64,000 bases of DNA from UBA4615 sp046046245 (GTDB lineage: Bacteria > Pseudomonadota > Gammaproteobacteria > Burkholderiales > Burkholderiaceae_E): assembly GCA_046046245.1 (NCBI GenBank), contig JBJOKE010000030.1, positions 1-64,000 of the forward strand. The letters run 5' to 3'. Of the stretch, positions 24,952-32,019 are shown one piece after another. Numbering within the stretch: position 1 is the first letter of the stretch; each line of letters opens with the position of its first letter. The position numbers and the translations under genes are program-made. Below the pieces are notes generated by a model. The model worked only from the letters and a program-made list of their open reading frames with translations. It made no database searches and was not told where the DNA came from.

Positions 24952-25934
24952 ACGCATCCGCATCCGCCGCCTCCACCACGCCCGGCGCGGTCACCGCCCC
25001 GCCCGCGGTCGTGTCGCATCAGCGCGGCGCGCTGCTGTTCGTCGCGTTCCTCGCGGTGATGGCGGTCGCCCCCTTCATGGGCGGTTATCCGGTCTTCCTG
25101 ATGAAGGTGCTGTGCTTCGCGATGTTCGCGCTGGCCTTCAACCTGCTGATCGGCTACGTCGGCCTGCTGTCGTTCGGCCATGCGATGTTCTTCGGTTTTG
25201 CCGCGTACGTGAGCGCGCACGCGGCAAAGGTCTGGGGATGGACGCCGGAGGTGGCGATCCTCGCCGGCGCCGCCACCGCGTCCGTGCTCGGGCTCGTGGT
25301 CGGGGCGATCGCGATCCGCCGACAGGGCATCTACTTCGCGATGGTGACGCTGGCGCTGTCGCAGATGGTGTTCTTCTTCTGCCTGCAGGCGCCGTTCACC
25401 GGCGGCGAGGACGGCATCCAGTCGGTGCCGCGCCAGCCGCTGTTCGGCGTGCTCGACACCAAGAACGACCTCACGATGTACTACGTCGTGCTGGCGATCT
25501 TCGTCGCGGTCTTCGCGATCATCTACCGGACGATCCACTCGCCGTTCGGCCAGGTGCTGAAGGCGATCCGCGAGAACGAGCCGCGCGCGATCTCGCTCGG
25601 CTACCAGGTCGACCGCTACAAGCTGCTGGCCTTCGTGCTGTCGGCCACGCTCGCCGGTGTTGCTGGCGCGACCAAGTCGCTGGTCTTCCAGCTCGCGTCG
25701 CTGACCGACGTGACCTGGCAGATGTCGGGCGAGGTGGTGCTGATGACCCTGGTGGGCGGCATGGGCACGGTCTTCGGCCCGGTGGTGGGCGCCGCGGTCA
25801 TCATCTCGATGCAGAACTACCTGGCCGGCCTCGGCGAGTGGGTGCTGGTCACGCAGGGCGTGATCTTCGTGATCGTCGTGATGCTGTTCCGGCGCGGCAT
25901 CGTCGGCGAGATCGCGGCCCGGATCAGGCGCTGA
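24948..25934 (+). CDS. livM: branched-chain amino acid ABC transporter permease (LivM type)
   Basis: 328 residues. After a 25-residue Ala-rich cytoplasmic start come about nine membrane segments. Family marks are LAFNLLIGYVGLLSFGHAMFFG and IRENEPRAISLGYQVDRYKL, the coupling loop. The ATG at 24948 overlaps the livH stop. Last gene of the liv operon; a hairpin follows 8 bases after its stop. Confidence 0.93.
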   Translation: MNASASAASTTPGAVTAPPAVVSHQRGALLFVAFLAVMAVAPFMGGYPVFLMKVLCFAMFALAFNLLIGYVGLLSFGHAMFFGFAAYVSAHAAKVWGWTPEVAILAGAATASVLGLVVGAIAIRRQGIYFAMVTLALSQMVFFFCLQAPFTGGEDGIQSVPRQPLFGVLDTKNDLTMYYVVLAIFVAVFAIIYRTIHSPFGQVLKAIRENEPRAISLGYQVDRYKLLAFVLSATLAGVAGATKSLVFQLASLTDVTWQMSGEVVLMTLVGGMGTVFGPVVGAAVIISMQNYLAGLGEWVLVTQGVIFVIVVMLFRRGIVGEIAARIRR

Positions 25935-25941
25935 ACGCGCG

Positions 25942-25965
25942 GCATCGGGCTTCGCGGCCCGATGC
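25942..25965 (+). terminator. hairpin after livM
   Basis: GCATCGGGC (25942-25950) and GCCCGATGC (25957-25965) form a 9-base perfect stem with a 6-base loop just behind the livM stop. No T-run follows, so it may act with Rho or protect the operon mRNA end. Confidence 0.5.
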
Positions 25966-26064
25966 GTGACGACCCCGCCGGCGCGCGCCGGCCGTCCCTC
26001 CGGGGCGGTCGCGCGCGCCGGCTGCATTTCCAGGCCCCCGAAGCGGGGCCGCAGGGAGACGACG

Positions 26065-27648
26065 ATGAGCGATCCGCTGGCGGGCCTGCCCCGCGTGACC
26101 TACGCGAACGCCACGGCCGATTTCTCCGGCCTGCACGCGGTGCTCGACGCCGCGCTGCCGGCCTTCGCGGCCCGGGCGCTCGGCGCCGACGCGGCGAACC
26201 TCGTGGGCGGGCGCGACGACGCCGGCGGCGAGCGCTACGCGGTGCCCTGCCCGATCGATTCGCGCCTCACGCTGGGTACGCTGGTGGCGGCCGATGCCGC
26301 GGCGGTCGACCGCGCGGTGGCCGCCGCGCGCGCGGCCGCGCCCGTGTGGCGCGCCACGCCCTGGCCCGAGCGGGTCGCCGCGCTGCGCCGCGTGGCCGCC
26401 GCGGTGCGCCGCGATCGGCTCGAACTCGCGATGGCGGCGCTGATCGAGGTCGGCAAGTCGCGGCTCGAGGCGATGGGCGAGGTCGAGGAGTCGATCGACC
26501 TGATCGAGCACTACTGCGACGAGATGGCGGCCGCGCAGGGCTTCGAGCGCGAACTGCGCCCGGGCCCGGGCGGCGAGCGCGGCCACGACCGGCTGCGCCC
26601 CTACGGCACCTTCGCGGTGATCGCGCCGTTCAACTATCCGTTCGCGCTCGCGATCGGCATGACCACCGCGGCACTGCTCGGCGGCAACGCGGTGGTGCTC
26701 AAGCCCGCGCACGGCGCCGCGCTGTCGGCGCCGGCGCTCGCGCGCGCCTTCGCCGAGGCCGGGATGCCCGACGGCGTCTTCAACCTCGTCTGCGGCGACC
26801 GCGACACCGGCGCCCTGCTCGCCGCGCACCCGGGCGTCGACGGCATCGCGTTCACCGGCTCGCACGAGGCCGGCATGGCGCTGCTGCGCGCTGCGGTGGC
26901 CGGGCCGTTCGCGAAGCCGGTGCTCGCCGAACTCGGCGGCAAGAACGCGGCCTTCGTCGATGCGAGCGCCGACCTCGATGCCGCCGCCTCCGGCGTCGCG
27001 CGCTCGGCCTTCGGGCTGTCGGGTCAGAAGTGCTCGTCGTGCTCGAAGGTCTACGTGCACGCGTCGGTGCGCGAGGCCTTCGCCGAACGGCTGGTCGCGG
27101 TCACACGGGCGCTGCGGCTCGGCGACCCGCGCGAGGCCGCGACCTTCACCGGGCCGGTGATCGGGGAGCCCAGCGTGCGCCGCTTCGAGGCGGCGGTCGC
27201 CGCCGCGCGCGACGCGGGCGCGCGCGTGCTCGCCGGCGGTGAGCGATGGTGGGACGGCCTGAGGATGCGTGGCGCGTATCTCGAGCCGACCCTCGTCGCC
27301 GATGCGCCGCCGGAGCACGAGGTCAACCGCCGCGAGCTGTTCGTGCCGCTGCTGTCGCTGCAGTCGTTCGTGACGCTCGCCGACGCGATCGCCGACGCGA
27401 ACCGCTCGGCGCTCGGACTCTCAGCAGGGATCTACGCCCGGGACGCCGAGGCGCTCGCGCTCTTCGACGACCGCATCGAGGCCGGCGTGCTCTACGCGAA
27501 CCGCCCGAGCGGCGCGACCACCGGCGCGTGGCCGGGCTTCCAGACCTTCTGCGGCTGGAAGGGCTCCGGCGCCACCGGCAAGGGCGGGCTCGGATCGCAC
27601 TACGTGCAGCAGTTCATGCGCGAGCAGAGCCGCACGCGCGCGGGCTGA
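26065..27648 (+). CDS. aldehyde dehydrogenase family protein (P5C dehydrogenase-like)
   Basis: 527 residues, NAD(P)-dependent oxidation of an aldehyde or semialdehyde to an acid. LRPYGTFAVIAPFNYPFALA is the nucleotide-binding entry, ELGGKNAAFVDASADLD carries the general base Glu, and GLSGQKCSSCSKVYV contains the catalytic Cys. The GQKCSSCS context and a length above 500 are closest to L-glutamate-gamma-semialdehyde (1-pyrroline-5-carboxylate) dehydrogenases, but the substrate is an inference. Start ATG at 26065 with CAGGGAGA eight bases before it. It follows the Liv operon by 130 bases and may act on imported amino acids; the gap contains inverted repeats. Confidence 0.85.
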   Translation: MSDPLAGLPRVTYANATADFSGLHAVLDAALPAFAARALGADAANLVGGRDDAGGERYAVPCPIDSRLTLGTLVAADAAAVDRAVAAARAAAPVWRATPWPERVAALRRVAAAVRRDRLELAMAALIEVGKSRLEAMGEVEESIDLIEHYCDEMAAAQGFERELRPGPGGERGHDRLRPYGTFAVIAPFNYPFALAIGMTTAALLGGNAVVLKPAHGAALSAPALARAFAEAGMPDGVFNLVCGDRDTGALLAAHPGVDGIAFTGSHEAGMALLRAAVAGPFAKPVLAELGGKNAAFVDASADLDAAASGVARSAFGLSGQKCSSCSKVYVHASVREAFAERLVAVTRALRLGDPREAATFTGPVIGEPSVRRFEAAVAAARDAGARVLAGGERWWDGLRMRGAYLEPTLVADAPPEHEVNRRELFVPLLSLQSFVTLADAIADANRSALGLSAGIYARDAEALALFDDRIEAGVLYANRPSGATTGAWPGFQTFCGWKGSGATGKGGLGSHYVQQFMREQSRTRAG

Positions 27649-27649
27649 G

Positions 27650-27703
27650 GCCGAGCCGGGCGCCGGTGCGGCACGCGCCGGCGCCCGGCCGCGTCGGCTC
27701 GGC
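27650..27703 (+). terminator. large stem-loop after the aldehyde dehydrogenase gene
   Basis: An outer pair GCCGAG / CTCGGC (27650-27655, 27698-27703) encloses an 11-base pair CCGGGCGCCGG / CCGGCGCCCGG (27656-27666, 27678-27688). It begins in the base after the stop codon. There is no T-run; it is a likely mRNA 3' end structure before thrH. Confidence 0.45.
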
Positions 27704-27758
27704 TACCATGCGCGCTTCGCCGCGCGTCGCGCGGCCTTCCACCGAACGGAGTCGTGCC

Positions 27759-28370
27759 GTGCAGGTCGTCTGCCTCGATCTCGAGGGCGTGCTGGTCCCC
27801 GAGATCTGGATCGAGTTCTCCAAGCGCTCCGGCATCCCCGAGCTCTCGCGCACCACGCGCGACGAGCCGGACTACGACAAGCTGATGCGCTTCCGCATCG
27901 ACCTGCTGCGCCGGCACGGCCTGAAGCTCGCCGACATCCAGCGCGTGATCGACGGCATGGGCCCGATGCCCGGCGCCCGCGACTTCCTCGACGCGCTGCG
28001 GACGCGCTTCCAGGTGGTGATCCTGTCGGACACCTTCTACGAGTTCGCCGACCCGCTGATGCGCCAGCTCGGTCGGCCCACGCTGCTGTGCCACCGGCTC
28101 GAGACCGACGGCGAAGGCTTCGTGACCCGTCACGTGCTGCGGATGCCGAATCCGAAGAAGGCGGCGGTCGAGGCGCTGAGGTCGCTGAACTTCCGCGTGA
28201 TCGCGGCCGGCGACTCGTACAACGACACCGCGATGCTCGGTGCCGCGGACGCGGGCTTCTTCATCCATCCGCCCGAGTCGATCGTCGCGCAGTTCCCGCA
28301 GTTCCCGGTCACGCGCAGCTACGAGGCGCTCGCCGCGCGGATCGACGAGGCCTCGCGCCGACTCGGCTGA
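27759..28370 (+). CDS. thrH: ThrH: bifunctional phosphoserine phosphatase / homoserine phosphotransferase
   Basis: 203 residues, HAD superfamily. VVCLDLEGVLVPEIWIEF carries motif I (DLE in place of DxD, as in ThrH of Pseudomonas), VVILSDTFYEF is motif II, the Lys in NPKKAA motif III, and AGDSYNDTAMLGAAD motif IV. ThrH removes phosphate from phosphoserine and can pass it to homoserine, bypassing homoserine kinase. GTG at 27759 is chosen: it puts the nucleophile strand at residue 5 and has ACGGAG eight bases before it. Convergent with the PpsR-like gene, 64 bases apart. Confidence 0.92.
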   Translation: MQVVCLDLEGVLVPEIWIEFSKRSGIPELSRTTRDEPDYDKLMRFRIDLLRRHGLKLADIQRVIDGMGPMPGARDFLDALRTRFQVVILSDTFYEFADPLMRQLGRPTLLCHRLETDGEGFVTRHVLRMPNPKKAAVEALRSLNFRVIAAGDSYNDTAMLGAADAGFFIHPPESIVAQFPQFPVTRSYEALAARIDEASRRLG

Positions 28371-28434
28371 ACGCGGCGTCCGGGGCGCGCGGCCCGTCCC
28401 GACCGGGGGGGCCGCGGCCCGCTCCGACGGACCG

Positions 28435-29583
28435 CTAGGCCGGAACCGCCGACTCGGCGGGCCGCAGCGTGAGCCCGAAGCGCTCGGACTCGCCGTCGGA
28501 CAGCAGCGCGCCGCCCACGGTCACCGGCACCACCGCGCCGGTGGCGAGCCGCAGCCGCGCCGGGCGTCCCTGCAGGAAGCCTTCGCGCCGGAGGTCGGCG
28601 AGGATCGCCGGCCAGTCGGACAGCCAGTCGCCGAGCGAACGGTCCTCGGTTCCCGCACCGGACGCGAGCCCCACCATCGCCGCGAAGGCCGGGTTGGTCA
28701 TCAGCAGGTGGCCGTCGACGTCGGTCACGGCGATCGCCGGCGGCACCACCGCGGCCTCGTCGACCTGCGCCGGCGCGCCGAGCGGCGCCTCGTCGACCGC
28801 CCGCAGTCGCATCCGCAGCAGCGCGGCGTCGCCGGCGCGGAACCGCACCGCGGCGACGTCGACCGCGGTGATGCCGTCGACCAGCCGTGCCCGAGCCTCG
28901 CGCGGTCGACCGCCCGCCCGCGCGTCCTCGAGCACCGACGCGACCGCAGGCCAGGACGCCGGGTCGAACAGCGCGGCCGCGTCGCGACCGGCGAGCGTGA
29001 CCGGCGTCTCGCGCAGGCGCTCGGCGGCCGCGGGATTGCTCTCAACCACCCGCAGCGTGGCCGCGTCGACGATCAGCACGGCGTCGGTCGCGACCTGGAA
29101 CAGCAGCCGGTAGCGGGACTCGGCCTCCCGACGCTTCCAGAACTCGCGCTCCATCTGCTGCTGGCTCTGCACGAAGCGCTGCTGGATCGCGGCGATCGCC
29201 CGCAGGTCGCGTCCGGCGGCCAGCACCGGGCCCGATCGGCCCAACCGGACCGCCGAATAGGCGATCGGCACGCCCGCGCCCGAAGGCAGCAGATGGGCGA
29301 CCTCGCAGCGGCGTGCGACGCCGGTCACCGCCACGTCGCTCAGCAGGCGCTGGATCTTGCGCCGGGTCTGCTCGGTGACCGTGTCGGTCCAGGCCCGGCC
29401 CACCCAGCTGGCGGCGGCGGGCGTCGGGGAATCGGCGCCGACGGCGACCGACCGGATCGTCCCGTCGAGGTCCACGACGAGGGCGATGTCGCTCGCCACC
29501 GTCACGAAGGTCTCGGCGAGCTCGGGTGCGTAGTCGCCCAACCCGGATGGGGTCGGGACCTCGCCGATGCCGCGCTGGCTCAC
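28435..29583 (-). CDS. PpsR/CrtJ-like PAS-domain protein lacking the C-terminal HTH
   Basis: 382 residues with three PAS-like units (about 20-125, 160-270, 285-378) and a helical Gln-rich linker (QQRFVQSQQQMEREFWKRRE) between the first two. The block VLAAGRDLRAIAAIQQRFVQ then SRYRLLFQVATDAVLIVDA is characteristic of PpsR/CrtJ, redox- and light-responsive repressors of photosynthesis genes in purple bacteria. In those proteins a Fis-type HTH follows the last PAS; here the frame stops right after FGLTLRPAES and thrH leaves no room for it. GTG at 29583 is chosen, with AAGGA six bases upstream. An unrelated triple-PAS sensor is possible but less likely. Without the HTH it probably acts by binding a partner or by heterodimerising. 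Confidence 0.75.
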   Translation of the reverse strand: MSQRGIGEVPTPSGLGDYAPELAETFVTVASDIALVVDLDGTIRSVAVGADSPTPAAASWVGRAWTDTVTEQTRRKIQRLLSDVAVTGVARRCEVAHLLPSGAGVPIAYSAVRLGRSGPVLAAGRDLRAIAAIQQRFVQSQQQMEREFWKRREAESRYRLLFQVATDAVLIVDAATLRVVESNPAAAERLRETPVTLAGRDAAALFDPASWPAVASVLEDARAGGRPREARARLVDGITAVDVAAVRFRAGDAALLRMRLRAVDEAPLGAPAQVDEAAVVPPAIAVTDVDGHLLMTNPAFAAMVGLASGAGTEDRSLGDWLSDWPAILADLRREGFLQGRPARLRLATGAVVPVTVGGALLSDGESERFGLTLRPAESAVPA

Positions 29584-29687
29584 GGAAGATCCTTCTCGGT
29601 GCGCGGGGCCTCGGCCGTCGGACAGACGGGCGGGGTCACGGAGGGCGGGTGGCGTGCCGAGGAAATGTCCTGGACACGGGAGCACCC

Positions 29688-29715
29688 ATTGTAGACCTCG
29701 CCCGCCTCGATGCAA
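29688..29715 (-). promoter_or_regulatory. candidate promoter of the PpsR-like gene
   Basis: On the minus strand TTGCAT (29715-29710), 16 bases, TACAAT (29693-29688) lies about 105 bases before the GTG start. The hexamers are good matches to sigma70; the PpsR-type operator sits a further 54 bases upstream. Confidence 0.45.
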
Positions 29716-29768
29716 GGGAAATCCGCGGCGCGGCGTAGAATTTTGCGTTGTGCTCTGACACACCCAGA

Positions 29769-29786
29769 TGTCAATCTACGCTGACA
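29769..29786. promoter_or_regulatory. PpsR/CrtJ-type operator palindrome TGTC-N10-GACA
   Basis: TGTCAATCTACGCTGACA is an exact match to the TGT-N12-ACA consensus bound by PpsR/CrtJ dimers, in the extended form TGTC-N10-GACA. Two more half-sites flank it: TGACA at 29756-29760 and TGTCA at 29788-29792. It lies three bases past the hslV stop and 186 bases upstream of the PpsR-like start. A palindrome of this kind could arise by chance; its weight comes from being beside a PpsR-family gene. Confidence 0.5.
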
Positions 29787-29789
29787 GTG

Positions 29790-30326
29790 TCAACCCAGGC
29801 TTTCGATCGAATGCGTCTGATTCGTGTAGATGCACAGGTCGCCGGCGATCGCGAGCGCCTTGCGGACGACCTGCTCGGCCGGCAGCTCGGTGTTCTCGAG
29901 CAGCGCGCGCGCGGCGGCCTGCGCATAGGGCCCGCCCGAGCCGATGGCGATCAGGCCGAGCTCGGGCTCGAGCACGTCGCCGTTGCCGGTGATGACCAGC
30001 GAGTGGTGGACGTCGGCGACCGCGAGCATCGCCTCGAGACGGCGCAGCATCCGGTCGGTGCGCCAGTCCTTGGCGAGTTCGACCGCCGCCCGCAGCAGGT
30101 GGCCGGAGTGCTTGTCGAGCTTCGCCTCGAAGCGTTCGAAGAGCGTGAAGGCGTCGGCGGTGCCACCGGCGAAGCCGGCGAGCACCTTGTCGTGGTGCAG
30201 CCGCCGGACCTTGCGCGCACTGGCCTTGATGACGATGTTGCCGAGGGTGACCTGGCCGTCGCCGCCGAGCGCGACCTGCGCGCCGCGACGGACCGAGACG
30301 ATGGTGGTGCCGTGGAACTGTTCCAT
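29790..30326 (-). CDS. hslV: HslV, peptidase subunit of the HslVU protease
   Basis: 178 residues, threonine peptidase forming a double hexamer. The start MEQFHGTTIVSVRRG shows the catalytic Thr after a short propeptide that must be removed; this six-residue leader is usual in Burkholderiales, whereas E. coli has only Met. GDGQVTLGN, FAGGTADAFTLFERFE and IAIGSGGPYAQAAARAL are the conserved blocks. hslU is not adjacent but lies about 9 kb to the left. The upstream neighbour is the STAS-domain gene on the same strand. Confidence 0.96.
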   Translation of the reverse strand: MEQFHGTTIVSVRRGAQVALGGDGQVTLGNIVIKASARKVRRLHHDKVLAGFAGGTADAFTLFERFEAKLDKHSGHLLRAAVELAKDWRTDRMLRRLEAMLAVADVHHSLVITGNGDVLEPELGLIAIGSGGPYAQAAARALLENTELPAEQVVRKALAIAGDLCIYTNQTHSIESLG

Positions 30327-30369
30327 CGGGCGATCGTAGCGCGATTCGCGCGACCGCCCCGCGGGGCCG

Positions 30370-31854
30370 CTACAGGCGGCGCAACCGGACCTCGGCGAGG
30401 TCGGGGATGCCCATCACCGCGAGCAGCGCGGCGACGACGTGGTTCATGTCGCGGAACACCAGGTATTTCCCGCCGGTGCGCAGCGCGACGACCTCGTTGA
30501 GCAGCTCTCCGGCGGCGACGAAGTCGAGCCGGCGCAGCCGACGGCAGTCGATGACGACCTCGGCGCGGTCGGCCGCGTAGTCGCGCAGCGCGGCGAGCGC
30601 CGCCTGGGCACGGCCGGCGACCTCGCCTGCGAGCGAGAAGGCCTCGGCGCCGGCGGTGAAGCCGGTGTCGGTCGCGCCCGGCGGCGCGCCCTCGGCCATC
30701 GCGCCGGGCTCGGCGGCGCGCAGCGACGGCACAGGCGGCTCCCAGGGCGGCGGCGAGACCTCGTAGGTCACGCAGTAGTCGATCGACAGGTCCTCGAAGG
30801 CCTGCTGCCGGCCGAGCAGGCGCAGCAGCTCGAGCTGAAGCATCCAGCACGCCTCGGACGGATCGCGGCGGCCGGCCTCGGTCGTGGTCGAGACGACCGC
30901 GAGCAGCGCGGTCACGCCCTCGACGACCAGCTCGCGCGAGCCGCGGCCGAACGCGCCGAGCACCCGCACCAGCAGCTCGGCGCCGATCGCGTCGACCTCC
31001 CGGACCGCCGAGGCGTCGAGGCGGACCGAGCGGTGCCGTTGGGCGAGCTTCTGCAGCTGCTCCAGCGGGCGGACCGACTGAGCGTCGAGCGCGGCGCTCA
31101 GGCTCACCGTCGGCGTGGCCGAGGTCGCTGCCGCCATCGGCGCGGCGGGCGGCGCGACCGAGTCGTCCCAGGTCGGCGGCGAGGTCTCGAAGCGGGCGCT
31201 GTAGTCGATCGCGAGGCTCTCGAAGTCTTCCTTGCGACCGATCGCCTGGTAGAGGTCGAACAGCATCGCCCAGCCCTGGCGCGCCAGCGCCCCGAGCGAA
31301 TCGTCCTGGACGGCCTGCCACAGTACGCTGGCGGCCGCGTCCTCCTGACCGTTCGAATAGAGCACCGCCGCCTCCTCGAAGGCGGGCGGCAACGAGGAGG
31401 CCGCGTCGACGTGCAGCGCGAGGCCGTCCGCGGCGTTGTCGCCGAGCAGGACGGAGGTGTCCGGCGTGGTCGGCTCGCCGGCGCGGCCCGCCGCGCCGGG
31501 CCCCGCGGGCGGGGCGGCGGCTCCGGACCGGCTGCCACCGCGGGGCGGCCCGGCTGCGGGGATCGGTACCTCGGAATGGGGGACCGCGGAGGCGCCGCCC
31601 CCGCGATTCGGCACGAACACCGTCCCGGCCAGGCCGGCCTGGGCCGGCGCGACCGTCCGCGGTGCGGCGATCATCTCGGATTCGATCTCGTCGATCTTCG
31701 CGGCGGTGCGACGCGCGATCTCTCGCGGATCGGTCCCGCGCGCCGACGCGCCGCTCGTCGGCGGCCCGGACCGCGACGGCTGCGTCTCCGGCCCGGCGGA
31801 GCGACGACGCTCCGGCCCGCGGCCCTCCTTCTTACCGAAGAGGGAAAATATCAC
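30370..31854 (-). CDS. STAS-domain protein (two STAS-like repeats)
   Basis: 494 residues starting at GTG 31854. After a basic, Pro/Gly-rich N-terminus (1-140) there are repeated units: a short helical repeat ending SIDYSARFETSPPTWD and again LSIDYCVTYEVSPPPWE, each followed by a STAS-like beta-alpha domain (about 255-310, RSVRLDASAVREVDAIGAELLVRVL; about 420-490, AEVVIDCRRLRRLDFVAAGELLNEV). STAS domains work as anti-sigma antagonists or lipid and protein partners; no phosphorylatable Ser/Thr of the DSS type is evident. The internal duplication suggests gene growth by tandem repeat. It precedes hslV by 43 bases. Function unknown. Confidence 0.7.
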   Translation of the reverse strand: MIFSLFGKKEGRGPERRRSAGPETQPSRSGPPTSGASARGTDPREIARRTAAKIDEIESEMIAAPRTVAPAQAGLAGTVFVPNRGGGASAVPHSEVPIPAAGPPRGGSRSGAAAPPAGPGAAGRAGEPTTPDTSVLLGDNAADGLALHVDAASSLPPAFEEAAVLYSNGQEDAAASVLWQAVQDDSLGALARQGWAMLFDLYQAIGRKEDFESLAIDYSARFETSPPTWDDSVAPPAAPMAAATSATPTVSLSAALDAQSVRPLEQLQKLAQRHRSVRLDASAVREVDAIGAELLVRVLGAFGRGSRELVVEGVTALLAVVSTTTEAGRRDPSEACWMLQLELLRLLGRQQAFEDLSIDYCVTYEVSPPPWEPPVPSLRAAEPGAMAEGAPPGATDTGFTAGAEAFSLAGEVAGRAQAALAALRDYAADRAEVVIDCRRLRRLDFVAAGELLNEVVALRTGGKYLVFRDMNHVVAALLAVMGIPDLAEVRLRRL

Positions 31855-31986
31855 GTCGTGAAATCAACGAGTTGCGGGCCAGTGTAGCACGCACCCCCGT
31901 GGCGCCCGTGCGTCGCGCGGACCGCAGGTCGGCCCGTCCGGCCCTGCCGTCGCTTGCGGCGACCCATCGCTTTCATGCCACAATGT

Positions 31987-32007
31987 TGCATCTTCAACTG
32001 AGATGCA
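31987..32007 (+). promoter_or_regulatory. inverted repeat next to the ribosome binding site of the TonB-dependent receptor gene
   Basis: TGCATCT and AGATGCA, seven bases each with a seven-base spacer, end two bases before the GGAG (32009-32012) of the receptor gene. It could be a Fur-family (Zur) operator or an mRNA hairpin masking the ribosome binding site. It does not closely match the A/T-rich Zur boxes known to me. Confidence 0.35.
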
Positions 32008-32019
32008 TGGAGTGCCGCG

